Position numbers and translations under genes: made by a program. Shown piece after piece: positions 7,957-16,575 of a DNA stretch of 64,000 nucleotides. Position 1 is the first letter of the stretch. Every line of letters starts with the position of its first letter. This DNA comes from Agrobacterium pusense (GTDB lineage Bacteria > Pseudomonadota > Alphaproteobacteria > Rhizobiales > Rhizobiaceae). The DNA lies in contig NZ_FNBB01000004.1 in the NCBI RefSeq assembly GCF_900102105.1, positions 1 through 64,000 on the forward strand. Direction: 5' to 3'. The notes under the pieces are model-generated. The model was not told where the DNA came from. It saw only the letters and a list, made by a program, of their open reading frames with translations, and did no database searches.

Positions 7957-9012
7957 ATGGAATATCGCCAGCTTGGCAAATCCGGTCTGAGGGTGCCGGT
8001 CGTGAGTTTCGGCACCGGAACCTTCGGCGGCTCCGGCCCGCTCTTCAGCAACTGGGGCAATTCAGATGCGGCAGAAGCCCGACGCCTGATCGATATCTGT
8101 CTGGAAGCAGGCGTCAACCTCTTCGATACCGCCGATGTCTATTCCAATGGCGCATCGGAGGAAGTGCTCGGCGAAGCCATCAAGGGAAGGCGCGACAGCG
8201 TTCTGATCTCGACCAAAACCAGCCTGCCGATGGGTGACGGACCAAACGAGGCCGGGTCGTCCCGCTTCCGACTTCTGCGCGCGGTGGATGACGCCCTGCG
8301 CCGCCTAAAGACCGACTATATCGACATCCTTCAGCTTCATGCCTTCGATGCCTTTACACCGGTTGAGGAAGTGCTGTCGACGCTGGATACACTCGTCCGC
8401 TCCGGCAAGGTGCGATATACCGGCGTCTCGAATTTTTCAGGCTGGCAGATCATGAAATCGCTTGCCGTCGCGGACCGTTATGGCTGGCCACGTTATGTGG
8501 TCAACCAGGTCTATTACTCGCTTGTTGGCCGAGATTACGAGTGGGATCTGATGCCGCTCGGCGCGGATCAGGGTCTTGGCGCCATGGTCTGGAGCCCGCT
8601 TGGCTGGGGACGGCTGACCGGAAAAATCCGCCGCGGCACGCCGCTACCTGAGGGTAGCCGCCTGCATGAAACCGCCGGTTTCGGCCCGCCGGTGGATGAT
8701 GAACATCTCTACCGCGTGATCGATGCGCTCGACGCCGTTGCGACGGAGACAGGCCGGACCGTACCGCAGGTCGCCCTGAACTGGTTGCTCAGACGCCCGA
8801 CTGTTTCCACGGTCATCATCGGCGCGCGCAACGAGGAACAGCTTCGCCACAATCTCGATGCCGTGGGATGGGAACTGACATCCGCACAGCTAGCGACACT
8901 GGATAAAGCCAGCGAGACGACAGCGCCCTACCCGCATTTCCCGTATCAGCGCCAGGAGGGCTTTGCCCTGCTTAATCCACCGGCCGTGGCACGTCAGACA
9001 ATGCCGTTCTAA
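7957..9012 (+). CDS. Aldo/keto reductase (YajO/Kvbeta-like)
   Basis: This 351-residue NAD(P)H-dependent oxidoreductase starts MEYRQLGKSGLRVPVVSFGTG. I chose 7957 because AAAGGA lies about 8 bases upstream and homologues begin this way; the frame is open back to 7897. It shows the AKR tetrad: Asp and Tyr in NLFDTADVYSNGASE, Lys in VLISTKTSLP and His in DILQLHAFD. TVIIGARNEEQL is the cofactor-binding C-terminal motif. It should reduce carbonyl compounds in the cytosol and is likely controlled by the divergent LysR protein. Specific substrate unknown. Confidence 0.88.
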   Translation: MEYRQLGKSGLRVPVVSFGTGTFGGSGPLFSNWGNSDAAEARRLIDICLEAGVNLFDTADVYSNGASEEVLGEAIKGRRDSVLISTKTSLPMGDGPNEAGSSRFRLLRAVDDALRRLKTDYIDILQLHAFDAFTPVEEVLSTLDTLVRSGKVRYTGVSNFSGWQIMKSLAVADRYGWPRYVVNQVYYSLVGRDYEWDLMPLGADQGLGAMVWSPLGWGRLTGKIRRGTPLPEGSRLHETAGFGPPVDDEHLYRVIDALDAVATETGRTVPQVALNWLLRRPTVSTVIIGARNEEQLRHNLDAVGWELTSAQLATLDKASETTAPYPHFPYQRQEGFALLNPPAVARQTMPF

Positions 9013-9018
9013 GGCAGC

Positions 9019-9049
9019 GTCAGGCCGCCTGAACGACAGGCGGCCTGAC
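9019..9049. terminator. Bidirectional terminator hairpin
   Basis: GTCAGGCCGCCTG (9019-9031) and CAGGCGGCCTGAC (9037-9049) form a perfect 13-bp stem with loop AACGA, between convergent genes. There is no T tract on either side. Confidence 0.6.
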
Positions 9050-9061
9050 AGACGCGGAGCT

Positions 9062-10012
9062 TCAGGCGGTTTTGTTGGCGGAGCCTGCATCCACCCGGCC
9101 CGAAAACCAGTTCGCCAGGATTGCGCCGGATATATTGTGCCATACGCTGAAAATGGCACTCGGAACGGCAGCGAGAGGCGAGAAATAGGCCGTGGCAAGT
9201 GCCGCACCAAGCCCGGAATTCTGCATTCCGACCTCAATCGCAATGGCCTTGCGTTTAGCAAGCGACAGGCCCGTTGCCTTTGCCGCGAGGTAACCGAGCA
9301 GATAGCCAAGGCCATTGTGCAGAACCACGACGGCAAAAATCATCAATCCAGACTGGGCGATGGACGCCTTGGATCCTCCGACCACCGCCGAGACGATGAG
9401 GACAATGCCAATGACGCTAACGAGCGGCAACGCCGGTACGGCGGTTTTGACAAGGCCGGGCAGCAGCTTTTGCAGGGCGGCACCCAGAGCCAGCGGAACC
9501 AGAACGACTTTGACGATGCTGAGAAACATGGCCCAGCCATCAACCGGCAGGAACTGGCTCGCGAACAGCCAGACGAGGAATGGCGTCACCAGCGGCGCCG
9601 CGAGCGTGGTGACCGAGGTGCAGGCGACCGACAGCGCGACATCGCCCTTGGAGAGATAGGTCATGACATTGGACGATGTGCCGCCAGGGCAGCAACCGAC
9701 CAGAATGACGCCAGCCGCGACTTCCGGCGGCATGGGAATGATGCGGGTGAGCAGCACCGCCAGAAGCGGCATGATGAGAAACTGACCGAGCACGCCGATC
9801 GTCACATCGAACGGCCTTTTCACGACCTCCCTGAAGTCATCGACCGAAAGTGTGAGACCCATGCCGAACATGATGATTGACAGTAGCGTGACGATCCACG
9901 GCGCGATCTGCTTGAAGGTATCCGGAAAAAAGAAGCCGAGGACGGCAAACAGGATTACCCAGATGGCAAAAGTCTTGCCCACAAAAGCCGAAACGGCTGC
10001 CAGCGTTTTCAT
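9062..10012 (-). CDS. BASS-family (bile acid:Na+ symporter type) transporter
   Basis: This 316-residue integral membrane protein has eight to ten hydrophobic segments and the BASS signatures VGCCPGGTSSNVMTYLSKGDVALSV (about residues 105-130) and IEVGMQNSGLGAALA (about 250-265), which shape the sodium and substrate sites. Despite the family name, bacterial members carry various organic acids; enteric PanS, for example, carries ketopantoate. Sodium-coupled uptake of an organic anion across the inner membrane is expected. It is convergent with the reductase gene, and an outer-membrane protein gene lies upstream on the same strand. A functional link with the choloylglycine-hydrolase-family enzyme nearby is possible but unproven. 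Confidence 0.85.
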   Translation of the reverse strand: MKTLAAVSAFVGKTFAIWVILFAVLGFFFPDTFKQIAPWIVTLLSIIMFGMGLTLSVDDFREVVKRPFDVTIGVLGQFLIMPLLAVLLTRIIPMPPEVAAGVILVGCCPGGTSSNVMTYLSKGDVALSVACTSVTTLAAPLVTPFLVWLFASQFLPVDGWAMFLSIVKVVLVPLALGAALQKLLPGLVKTAVPALPLVSVIGIVLIVSAVVGGSKASIAQSGLMIFAVVVLHNGLGYLLGYLAAKATGLSLAKRKAIAIEVGMQNSGLGAALATAYFSPLAAVPSAIFSVWHNISGAILANWFSGRVDAGSANKTA

Positions 10013-10205
10013 GTCTAAACTCCCATAAAGAACAGCACAGCCCGTCTATCCTCCAAGGAGTTCGTGTCAAGGCCAAACCAGCCGGCGTCGTACTCCTCCT
10101 CAAACTCACGGCTGCCCCACAGCTGTCTGGCGAAAATTCGGATTAGCGCGGTGCGAGAAACCTGTGCCCCGCCGCGCAGATGATCGATGGAATCCGAAAA
10201 GGTGA

Positions 10206-11036
10206 TCAGAACCTGTAGGTGACACCGAGTATAGGCCCGCTCAATCGGGAATCAAAAACGTAACCATCGTGCGAATAATCGACATCAAGCACCTTATAGC
10301 CCGCCGAGACCGACAATGTGTCGGTAAAGATGTAGTTCACCGTCGCGAGCGCTGACCAGGTGAGATCCGATCCCGCGCCAAAGCCGCCGATATCAACCTG
10401 CGCCTGAACGGACAGCTTATCCGTCAAGCCAAAAAAAGCGCGCGCGCCGATGACGGGATCAATCCAGCCAAAACTTTCCTTGTGGGTGGCGGACACGCTG
10501 CCGATCAAGGGATGACTGGCGGTCACCGCCACCTCATTGGAAATATGCCAGAAGCGAGCCCCGGCCAGCGCGTCCAGCGAAAATCCATCTGCGTCAACGA
10601 TGCGGTACCCGGCCTGCAGCGTCGCCATGAATTCCTGCGTGTCGACATCTGCATCGATTGCAGCGCCGGCCGGCAAGGTTGGTAAACCGGGAATCTGCAG
10701 CGCTGGCAGCGGCCCGGCCGCCTTGCTGTCCGTAGTATCGACATACATCAAGTCGCCGGAGAGGACGAAGCGGTCGTAGCGGCCCCATATGTTGAGAAAC
10801 CCGCCGAAGTTGAGATCCTCCATAACGTCGGAGAAGGATTTTTCGACATGAAGCGTCGGCGCCCGCCGGAACGGCGAGATGTTGCCGTTCAAACCAGTGG
10901 CCCATAGATAACCCGTGGCCTGAAACGCCCAATCGGCTCCATCAACCGTTGCGGGCGCGGCACGAACCTCATCCGCGCCTAAGGCCGCAGTTGCGGAAAA
11001 GGCCATAAAGACCGCAAAAACCGATAATTTTAGCAA
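10206..11036 (-). CDS. Outer-membrane beta-barrel protein
   Basis: This 276-residue protein has a signal peptide (LKLSVFAVFMAFSATAALGA, about residues 2-22) and alternating amphipathic strands, and it ends in GPILGVTYRF, the terminal aromatic typical of outer-membrane barrels. I place the start at a TTG at 11036 because GGGAGAAGG sits directly upstream and the signal peptide begins there; an ATG at 11108 would add a polar leader in front. Probably 8-12 strands, of unknown function. It is divergent from the choloylglycine-hydrolase-family gene, with 109 bases between starts. Confidence 0.75.
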   Translation of the reverse strand: MLKLSVFAVFMAFSATAALGADEVRAAPATVDGADWAFQATGYLWATGLNGNISPFRRAPTLHVEKSFSDVMEDLNFGGFLNIWGRYDRFVLSGDLMYVDTTDSKAAGPLPALQIPGLPTLPAGAAIDADVDTQEFMATLQAGYRIVDADGFSLDALAGARFWHISNEVAVTASHPLIGSVSATHKESFGWIDPVIGARAFFGLTDKLSVQAQVDIGGFGAGSDLTWSALATVNYIFTDTLSVSAGYKVLDVDYSHDGYVFDSRLSGPILGVTYRF

Positions 11037-11145
11037 TGCCTTCTCCCCAACTAATCGCCCGTAGCTAAACCTATTTGACTCCCGCCAACAAGTCCGATCT
11101 TCTATCATACGCTGTACCTTGTACCGAAAGCACCGGAGACGTTAA

Positions 11146-12213
11146 ATGCGCCCGAAGACGCTGCCGCTTTTCACTGCCTTCACCGCCGCTATGTTTTCCG
11201 TCGCCACGCTCACCACGTCAGTTGCGGAAGCCTGCACGCGTTTCGTTTATTTGGGCGAAAATAATCAGGTAATGACGGCCCGTTCGATGGACTGGAAAAC
11301 GGATGTGGGGACAAATATCTGGGTTTTCCCCCGCGGCATGGAACGCTCCGGTGAGGCCGGTCCGAACTCCATAAAATGGACCTCGAAATATGGCAGCGTC
11401 ATTGCATCGGGTTACGACATTTCCACGACGGACGGCGTGAACGAGGCAGGCCTGGCGGCCAACGTTCTCTGGCTCGTTGAGTCGAGGTATCCCGTCTATG
11501 ACGGGAAATCTCCGGGCTTGTCCATCGCAGCATGGGCGCAATACGTGCTCGACAATTTCGCGACCGTGGAGGAAGCGGTGCGTGCGCTCGAGAAAAACCC
11601 GTTCACGATCGTGACTGATAATGTCCCCGGCGAAGAGCGTCTGGCGACACTGCATCTATCGCTCTCCGATGGGAGTGGCGACAGTGCGATCGTTGAATAT
11701 ATCGATGGCAAGCAGGTCATCCATCACGGCCGCCAGTATCAGGTGATGACCAATTCGCCGACTTTCGACCATCAGTTGGCATTGAACGAATACTGGAAGC
11801 AGATTGGCGGCACCGTCATGCTGCCGGGCACGAACCGCGCGTCCGACCGTTTCGCCCGCGCATCCTTTTACGCAAACGCAATACCCAAAAGCGAAAACCC
11901 GGTCGAAGCCATCGCAAGCGTGTTCAGCGTAATCCGTAACGTCTCCGTTCCTTACGGCATCACGACCCCGGACCAGCCAAACATATCCTCCACCCGCTGG
12001 CGCACGGTGATCGATCACAAGCGCAAGCTGTATTTCTTCGAATCCGCGCTGACACCGAACATTTTCTGGATCGACCTCACGAAGCTCGATCTTTCCAAAG
12101 AGACGGGTGGCGTGAAGAAACTCGACCTCGGCGCCAATCAGATCCATATCTATTCCGGCATGGCGAATGACAGCCTGAAGGAGGCTCAACCTTTCAAATT
12201 TCTGGGGCTTTGA
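11146..12213 (+). CDS. Choloylglycine hydrolase / penicillin V acylase family enzyme, periplasmic
   Basis: This 355-residue Ntn hydrolase cleaves linear amides. A signal peptide (residues 1-29, ending SVAEA) is followed at once by Cys30 in CTRFVYLG. Signal cleavage would therefore expose the N-terminal nucleophile directly, as in Gram-negative members. Further family residues are seen in ARSMDW (Arg and Asp), VNEAGLAAN, TNSPTFDHQ and the Arg of SDRFARASF. Gram-negative cluster enzymes, including one described from Agrobacterium, act on penicillin V and on N-acyl homoserine lactones rather than bile salts. AHL or penicillin acylase activity is therefore the best guess. It is divergent from an outer-membrane protein gene. 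Confidence 0.85.
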   Translation: MRPKTLPLFTAFTAAMFSVATLTTSVAEACTRFVYLGENNQVMTARSMDWKTDVGTNIWVFPRGMERSGEAGPNSIKWTSKYGSVIASGYDISTTDGVNEAGLAANVLWLVESRYPVYDGKSPGLSIAAWAQYVLDNFATVEEAVRALEKNPFTIVTDNVPGEERLATLHLSLSDGSGDSAIVEYIDGKQVIHHGRQYQVMTNSPTFDHQLALNEYWKQIGGTVMLPGTNRASDRFARASFYANAIPKSENPVEAIASVFSVIRNVSVPYGITTPDQPNISSTRWRTVIDHKRKLYFFESALTPNIFWIDLTKLDLSKETGGVKKLDLGANQIHIYSGMANDSLKEAQPFKFLGL

Positions 12214-12253
12214 GTTTCATCCTGGCCGCTGCGGTTCCATGGTCGCCGGAGCG

Positions 12254-12781
12254 TCATGAAAAGCGGTAATGCAATCTCACACAGCCCTTGTCGATTGCTG
12301 TTGCATTTATCAGCGTCGGGCTTGCCCGGTACCCGGTCAGAGGAAAGAGAGGCTGGCCGCAGCCGAGTATTTCCGGGATCACATATATTTCGATCTCATC
12401 CAGCGCGCCGCGCTCCATGAAGGCCATCTGCAGCCGGCCCCCGCCGAGCATCCAGACATCGCCGTCATCGACCGCACGCAATTCCTCGATCAGCGAGTCC
12501 AGGTCGGCGCGCACTTCCAGCGCGCCTTTCGGCTGCTTGATCGGCCGCGACGTGACGACGATGACACGGTGGCCGTCATAGGCCCAGGGGCTCTGCTCCC
12601 CGGCAATGAAATCATACGTCGCCCGCCCCATGACCACGGTCCTTATCCCCTTCAGGAACAGGCGATAATCATGTTCGCCGAGGTCCATGTCGTCATACTT
12701 GTAGAGCCAGTCGAGAGACCCGTCTCCCGACACGATCAAGCCGTCCAGACTGGCAGCTATATATCCACGAATGATTGCCAT
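12254..12781 (-). CDS. DHFR/RibD C-terminal domain reductase
   Basis: This 175-residue protein belongs to the dihydrofolate-reductase-like RibD C-terminal family (YyaP/YwjB type). It shows IRGYIAASLDGLI at the N-terminus, TVVMGRATYDF near residue 50, RVIVVTSRP near 72 and DVWMLGGGRLQMAFM near 108, the NADPH-binding region. The substrate is unknown; these are usually stand-alone NADPH reductases rather than true folate enzymes. It is divergent from a TetR regulator, and the two starts are 47 bases apart with a shared palindrome, so repression by that regulator is likely. Confidence 0.82.
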   Translation of the reverse strand: MAIIRGYIAASLDGLIVSGDGSLDWLYKYDDMDLGEHDYRLFLKGIRTVVMGRATYDFIAGEQSPWAYDGHRVIVVTSRPIKQPKGALEVRADLDSLIEELRAVDDGDVWMLGGGRLQMAFMERGALDEIEIYVIPEILGCGQPLFPLTGYRASPTLINATAIDKGCVRLHYRFS

Positions 12782-12794
12782 TCCACCCTCCTTG

Positions 12795-12822
12795 ATTTAT
12801 AAATGAATATACGTTTATAAAT
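12795..12822. promoter_or_regulatory. Candidate TetR operator
   Basis: ATTTATAAA (12795-12803) and TTTATAAAT (12814-12822) are perfect reverse complements 10 bases apart. They fill most of the 47-base gap between the divergent reductase and TetR genes. Position and symmetry fit an autoregulatory TetR site covering both promoters. The arms are AT-only and could also include promoter elements. Confidence 0.6.
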
Positions 12823-12828
12823 ATCCTC

Positions 12829-13398
12829 ATGCCAAGACACAAGCTTGTTTCCGATGAAGAGGTACTTGACGCCCTGCTGCCGCTGATGTTGCAGACCGGG
12901 CCTGACGGCCTGACCTTTGCCGCCGCGGCCAAAGCCAGTGGCCTCTCTGCCGCTACGCTGGTACAGCGCTACGGCAACCGCGAAGACCTTGTGGAGTCTG
13001 TGCTGATGCGCGCGTGGGACAACCTGCTGGCGCAGACGCGGACAGCGGACGAGGAGGAGCCGTTAACGCCACAGGGCGCGATATCGCTGCTGATGCGGCT
13101 TATGCCGGGCGACGCTGCAGAACAGAACGCCTGTGACGGGCTCCTGCTGCTCAGGGAGGATATCCGCAATCCGAAACTCAGGGCGAAAGGTGCCCTCTGG
13201 GGCAAGATTCTCGCACAATCGCTGGGGCGCCGGGTCTCGAAGGATGAAGAAACCGCAGCAAGGCTCGGCTGGCAGATGGCTGCCGTCTGGCAGGGCGCGC
13301 ACACGTGGTGGGCGTTCACCCGCGGTGAAGATGCGGATTCGGCAATTCGAAGAGCGCTTCAGGACTGGGTGGACATGGTGGAACGGGCTGGGCGGTGA
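12829..13398 (+). CDS. TetR-family transcriptional regulator
   Basis: This 189-residue regulator has its DNA-binding domain at about residues 8-55 (EEVLDALLPLMLQTGPDGLTF, then AAAAKASGLSAATLVQRYGNREDLVESVL), where the TetR helix-turn-helix is clear. The ligand-binding C-terminal domain follows, with WQMAAVWQGAHTWWAFT near 145-160, a Trp-rich stretch that could line the pocket. It is divergent from the DHFR-like reductase, with a palindrome between, so it probably represses itself and that gene. Confidence 0.85.
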   Translation: MPRHKLVSDEEVLDALLPLMLQTGPDGLTFAAAAKASGLSAATLVQRYGNREDLVESVLMRAWDNLLAQTRTADEEEPLTPQGAISLLMRLMPGDAAEQNACDGLLLLREDIRNPKLRAKGALWGKILAQSLGRRVSKDEETAARLGWQMAAVWQGAHTWWAFTRGEDADSAIRRALQDWVDMVERAGR

Positions 13399-13581
13399 AA
13401 TTCGGAGGGTACTGTCGGTGTCTCAAGTATTAACGGATCTGGCGCATTTGGATCCCTCACGACGGGTGTTTCCATGGAGACGGCAGAAAACTGGTCGCTT
13501 GATGCAGCACTCCTTTTTAACATAGAGGGCGATGGGGAAACATCAGCAGGCGCGAAACTCGGCGTCAGCAAGAAATTCTAG
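13399..13581 (+). pseudogene. Autotransporter/outer-membrane barrel C-terminal remnant
   Basis: Starting directly after the TetR stop, one frame reads EGTVGVSSINGSGAFGSLTTG, then ENWSLDAALLFNIEGDGETS and AGAKLGVSKKF before a TAG at 13579. This has the alternating pattern and terminal Phe of an autotransporter beta-barrel end. There is no start codon with a ribosome site, and only about 60 codons remain, far short of the 250-300 needed for a barrel. I read it as the tail of a decayed gene. Confidence 0.5.
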
Positions 13582-13771
13582 GCGCAAAGGCAAAGCAAAC
13601 CGAAGCGCCGTCCCGTTGGCTGCCCTGCCTCACCAGTACGGCGGCACGCCGTTGGCATGACATAAAAAACCGCTTGACCTCAACCGCGATTGAGGTCCTA
13701 GAAGTACTGTCACCTTGTTTTCGCAAGGCTCTTTCATGCTCTTGAGCGAACAGTTGACAAAGGAATACCCC

Positions 13772-14371
13772 ATGGCTTTCCAGCTTCCCGACCTGCCCTA
13801 TGCCCATGATGCGCTCGCCCCCTCGGGGATGTCCGAGGAGACGCTGAAGTTCCATCATGATCTTCATCACAAAGCCTATGTCGACAATCTCAACAAGGCG
13901 ATATCAGGGACCGAGTGGGAAAACAGGAACCTCGAAGAGATCGTCCGAGGCACCTATCAGAAGGGTGCGGTGACGCAATCCGGCATATTCAACAACGCCT
14001 CCCAGCACTGGAATCACACTCTCTTCTGGGAAATCATGGGGCCTGAGCATCATGCGATGCCCAAGGTGCTGGAAGAGGCGCTGACACAGTCCTTCGGCTC
14101 GGTAGCATTGTTCAAGCAGAATTTCGCCCTCGCCGGCGCTTCCCAGTTCGGCTCCGGCTGGGCGTGGCTGGTAGTGGATACCGATGGTTCTCTGAAAATT
14201 ACCCGCACTGAAAACGGGGTCAATCCACTGTGCTCCGGACAGAAGGCGCTTCTTGGCTGCGATGTGTGGGAACACAGCTATTACATCGATTTCCGCAACA
14301 AGCGCCCGGCCTATATCGAGAACTTCCTCGATAATCTGGTGAACTGGCAGGCGGTCGCCGGTCGTCTCTGA
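13772..14371 (+). CDS. sodB: Iron superoxide dismutase
   Basis: This 200-residue enzyme converts superoxide to oxygen and hydrogen peroxide in the cytosol. Metal ligands are visible as His28 (LKFHHDLHH), the His of [12 protein letters not shown], and Asp and His in [12 protein letters not shown]. The Gln in NNASQHWNH occupies the position used by Fe-type enzymes, where Mn-type enzymes have Gly, so iron is favoured. The start at 13772 has AAAGGA upstream; the frame is open further back without support. It is followed by fdxA about 100 bases on. Confidence 0.92.
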   Translation: MAFQLPDLPYAHDALAPSGMSEETLKFHHDLHHKAYVDNLNKAISGTEWENRNLEEIVRGTYQKGAVTQSGIFNNASQHWNHTLFWEIMGPEHHAMPKVLEEALTQSFGSVALFKQNFALAGASQFGSGWAWLVVDTDGSLKITRTENGVNPLCSGQKALLGCDVWEHSYYIDFRNKRPAYIENFLDNLVNWQAVAGRL

Positions 14372-14427
14372 TCTGATTGAACCAATCTGGCCGGCGCCGC
14401 TACCTCGTGCGGCCCGTCGGCTCAGGC

Positions 14428-14454
14428 GCAGCCGGACAGCCGCCGTCCGGCTGC
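14428..14454 (+). terminator. Hairpin between sodB and fdxA
   Basis: GCAGCCGGAC (14428-14437) and GTCCGGCTGC (14445-14454) pair perfectly with a 7-base loop, 57 bases after sodB and 20 before the fdxA start. It could terminate sodB or attenuate read-through. No T tract follows. Confidence 0.5.
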
Positions 14455-14474
14455 CATTCCGTTCGAGCACCCAG

Positions 14475-14810
14475 ATGCCCTATGTCGTCACCGAAAACTG
14501 CATCGCCTGCAAATATATGGACTGTGTGGACGTCTGCCCGGTCGAATGTTTTTATGAAGGCGAGAACATGCTCGTCATCCATCCCGATCAATGTATCGAC
14601 TGTGGCATTTGCGAGAGCGAGTGCCCCGCCGCAGCGATCAGGCCAGATACGGAGCCCGGACTGCACGTCTGGCTCGACCTTAACCGCCACTATTCCGGCA
14701 TCTGGCCGCGCGTGCATCAAAAGAGAGCGCCGCCAGACAATGCCGATATCATGAATGGCGCGGCGGCCAAGTTTTCCATTTTTTCGAAAAATCCGGGAGC
14801 GGGCGGTTAG
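14475..14810 (+). CDS. fdxA: 7Fe ferredoxin FdxA
   Basis: This 111-residue ferredoxin has the FdxA pattern: Cys9, Cys17 and Cys50 for a [3Fe-4S] cluster, and Cys21, Cys40, Cys43 and Cys46 for a [4Fe-4S] cluster. Cys12 and Cys25 are further cysteines, as usual in this family. The start [18 protein letters not shown] and the extended C-terminus after residue 55 are typical. It is a cytosolic low-potential electron carrier. The gene lies 11 bases before a flavin reductase, suggesting the two are co-transcribed. Confidence 0.93.
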   Translation: MPYVVTENCIACKYMDCVDVCPVECFYEGENMLVIHPDQCIDCGICESECPAAAIRPDTEPGLHVWLDLNRHYSGIWPRVHQKRAPPDNADIMNGAAAKFSIFSKNPGAGG

Positions 14811-14821
14811 CCCGGCGTCGC

Positions 14822-15385
14822 ATGTCTCATAATCTCAAGCTCATCGATGGCGGTGCGGTCAATCACGCGCATCTTCCGCTTAAAACCTCCGCTACGCCGG
14901 CAGTCTCACCACGTGAGTTCAAAGACGCGATGAGCGCCCTCGCCTTCACCGTCGCGGTGGCCTCATCCGCCCATGGGGGTGAGCGGATCGGACGCACGAT
15001 CACCTCCTTCATGCCGCTCAACGCGGAGCCACCGCTTCTGATGATCTCCATCGACGCCAGCAGCCGTATGGTCGACCTCGTAGCCGCATGCCGGCGGTTT
15101 TCCGTTGCCGCGCTGTCCAGGGGCCAGGAAGAGATCGGCGACGTTTTCGCGGGGAAGGGAAACCTGCCGGATCGGTTTTCGATTGGCCAGTGGGATTCCT
15201 GGCCTTCAGGAAGCCCTCGGCTTGCCGGGGCGCTGCTCTCCCTTGATTGCGAGCTCGTCGGCTCCGTTGATGCCGCCGACCACATCCTGTTCGTTGGCGC
15301 CATCACCGAATCGATCCCGGATCCCTCACGCAAAGCCCTGCTTTGGAGCGATCGCTCCTATACCGGCAGAGAGACGAGGGGCTAG
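14822..15385 (+). CDS. Flavin reductase-like protein
   Basis: This 187-residue protein belongs to the flavin reductase-like FMN-binding family. After a polar leader of about 25 residues, PREFKDAMSALAFTVAVASS begins the split-barrel domain. GRTITSFMPLNAEPPLLMISID (about residues 60-80) is the flavin-binding signature and LAGALLSLDCELVGSVDAADHILFVG (about 135-160) the second conserved block. It should reduce free FMN or FAD for a partner monooxygenase, or act on a chelate. Only 11 bases separate it from fdxA. No monooxygenase is adjacent. Confidence 0.82.
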   Translation: MSHNLKLIDGGAVNHAHLPLKTSATPAVSPREFKDAMSALAFTVAVASSAHGGERIGRTITSFMPLNAEPPLLMISIDASSRMVDLVAACRRFSVAALSRGQEEIGDVFAGKGNLPDRFSIGQWDSWPSGSPRLAGALLSLDCELVGSVDAADHILFVGAITESIPDPSRKALLWSDRSYTGRETRG

Positions 15386-15538
15386 CGATCCAGGGTTCCC
15401 CCCGACGACCTCAGATACACAGCGTCTTCAGTCGGCTTTAACACTCCCACAAAGTGGCGAGAGCCTGGCAGTCAATTATGGGATTTTGCAGCCTGGTAGA
15501 ACACAGCCAGCGACCCCATATCTGCCGCAGCAGGTTTA

Positions 15539-16495
15539 TTACCGAGCCTTTAGGCATATCACCGTCCTGTCGTCACTGAATTCGCCCGTTGTGGACCCCT
15601 TCACCGACGGGTAGTCGCTGAGCTTGTGAAAATCTGCTGCCTCGACGCGGGCAAATTCCGCTTCCCAGTCTGCGACGTCGATGCCGCTTGGCAATGACAG
15701 ATAACCATCAGAGAAAATTTCGAGGCTTGTGACCGTGTCCTTGGCAAGGGATAGATCGACCAAGCCCTCCCCTATCACCTGCCCACCGTTGATCGACGCG
15801 TAACCGAGAACATGGCCCTGCCTGTTTGCATAATGTGGCTGGACACGAATGCCGCCCATCAGAAACTCTTCGACCGCTTCCATATCGTTTTGAAGGCCGC
15901 TTGCGACAGCCGCGGCGGCGACGACTTTTTCGGCTTCCGGCATCGTCATGATGCCAGCTTTAACAGCAGCGTGAAGGCCGGAAAATATGGTGGCGCGGGT
16001 TTTTGCCTCAGCAGCATCGCCGTCCCCATGTGTCGCCAGGAGCCCTTTGAAAACATGAATTCGCGCCGACGTGCTGACCTTGTCTATCAGCTTGGCGTGC
16101 TGCAGCAGGCGGGTACCGTTGATACGCACACCAGAATCCCCGGCCAGAAGCAGGCGAAAACTGTCACCCAGATCTGCAACAATCGCGAGCGTTGTGGATG
16201 GCGGATGGCTTGCATTGATGCGCTTCGCCTCGCATTTCAGGAGGTCGCTGATACTTTGAAACAGAGCTGCCGCCTCACAGCTTTGCAAGGCGCCCTTTAT
16301 GCTCATCTCGGCGACCGCGTTTGCTGCGGCAAGTGCGGCGATACGGCCGGAACTCAGCCCGTCGTAACTTGCTCCGGTCGGATCGGTCGCACCGTCGAAA
16401 ACAGCCAGAACCCGGCCGGGAAGAAGAACTGCCACGTCGTCCCCCGGCGTTGCGGCGTTCTTGTATTTCGATTGCGAAAAGCTCGCGATATTCAT
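15539..16495 (-). CDS. PP2C-like (PPM) serine/threonine phosphatase
   Basis: This 318-residue cytosolic protein shows PPM motifs: GDDVAVLLPGRVLAVFDGATDPTG (metal-binding Asp and DG, about residues 17-40), STTLAIVADLGDSF, LLLAGDSGVRING (about 118-130), LEIFSDGYLSLP and the final EFSDDRTVICL metal Asp pair. The start at 16495 follows AAGGAA by 10 bases; an upstream ATG at 16534 is less supported. The gene follows the ABC permease by 80 bases on the same strand, so it is likely the last gene of that transport operon. A phosphatase there could act on protein partners or on a small phosphorylated compound. Function is unproven. Confidence 0.8.
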   Translation of the reverse strand: MNIASFSQSKYKNAATPGDDVAVLLPGRVLAVFDGATDPTGASYDGLSSGRIAALAAANAVAEMSIKGALQSCEAAALFQSISDLLKCEAKRINASHPPSTTLAIVADLGDSFRLLLAGDSGVRINGTRLLQHAKLIDKVSTSARIHVFKGLLATHGDGDAAEAKTRATIFSGLHAAVKAGIMTMPEAEKVVAAAAVASGLQNDMEAVEEFLMGGIRVQPHYANRQGHVLGYASINGGQVIGEGLVDLSLAKDTVTSLEIFSDGYLSLPSGIDVADWEAEFARVEAADFHKLSDYPSVKGSTTGEFSDDRTVICLKAR

Positions 16496-16575
16496 TTTGT
16501 TGATTTCCTTGCAGAGGGTAGCGGACGGCGACACGTCGGTCGCCGCAGCTATTGTCTTTACTGGGGTGTAAGAGG

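Noticed and set aside
9062..12213. A bile-salt metabolism unit suggested by family names (bile acid symporter plus choloylglycine hydrolase)
   Set aside because: Both names cover broad families. A soil or plant bacterium is unlikely to specialise in bile, and Gram-negative relatives of the hydrolase prefer other amides. Kept only as a possible functional neighbourhood.
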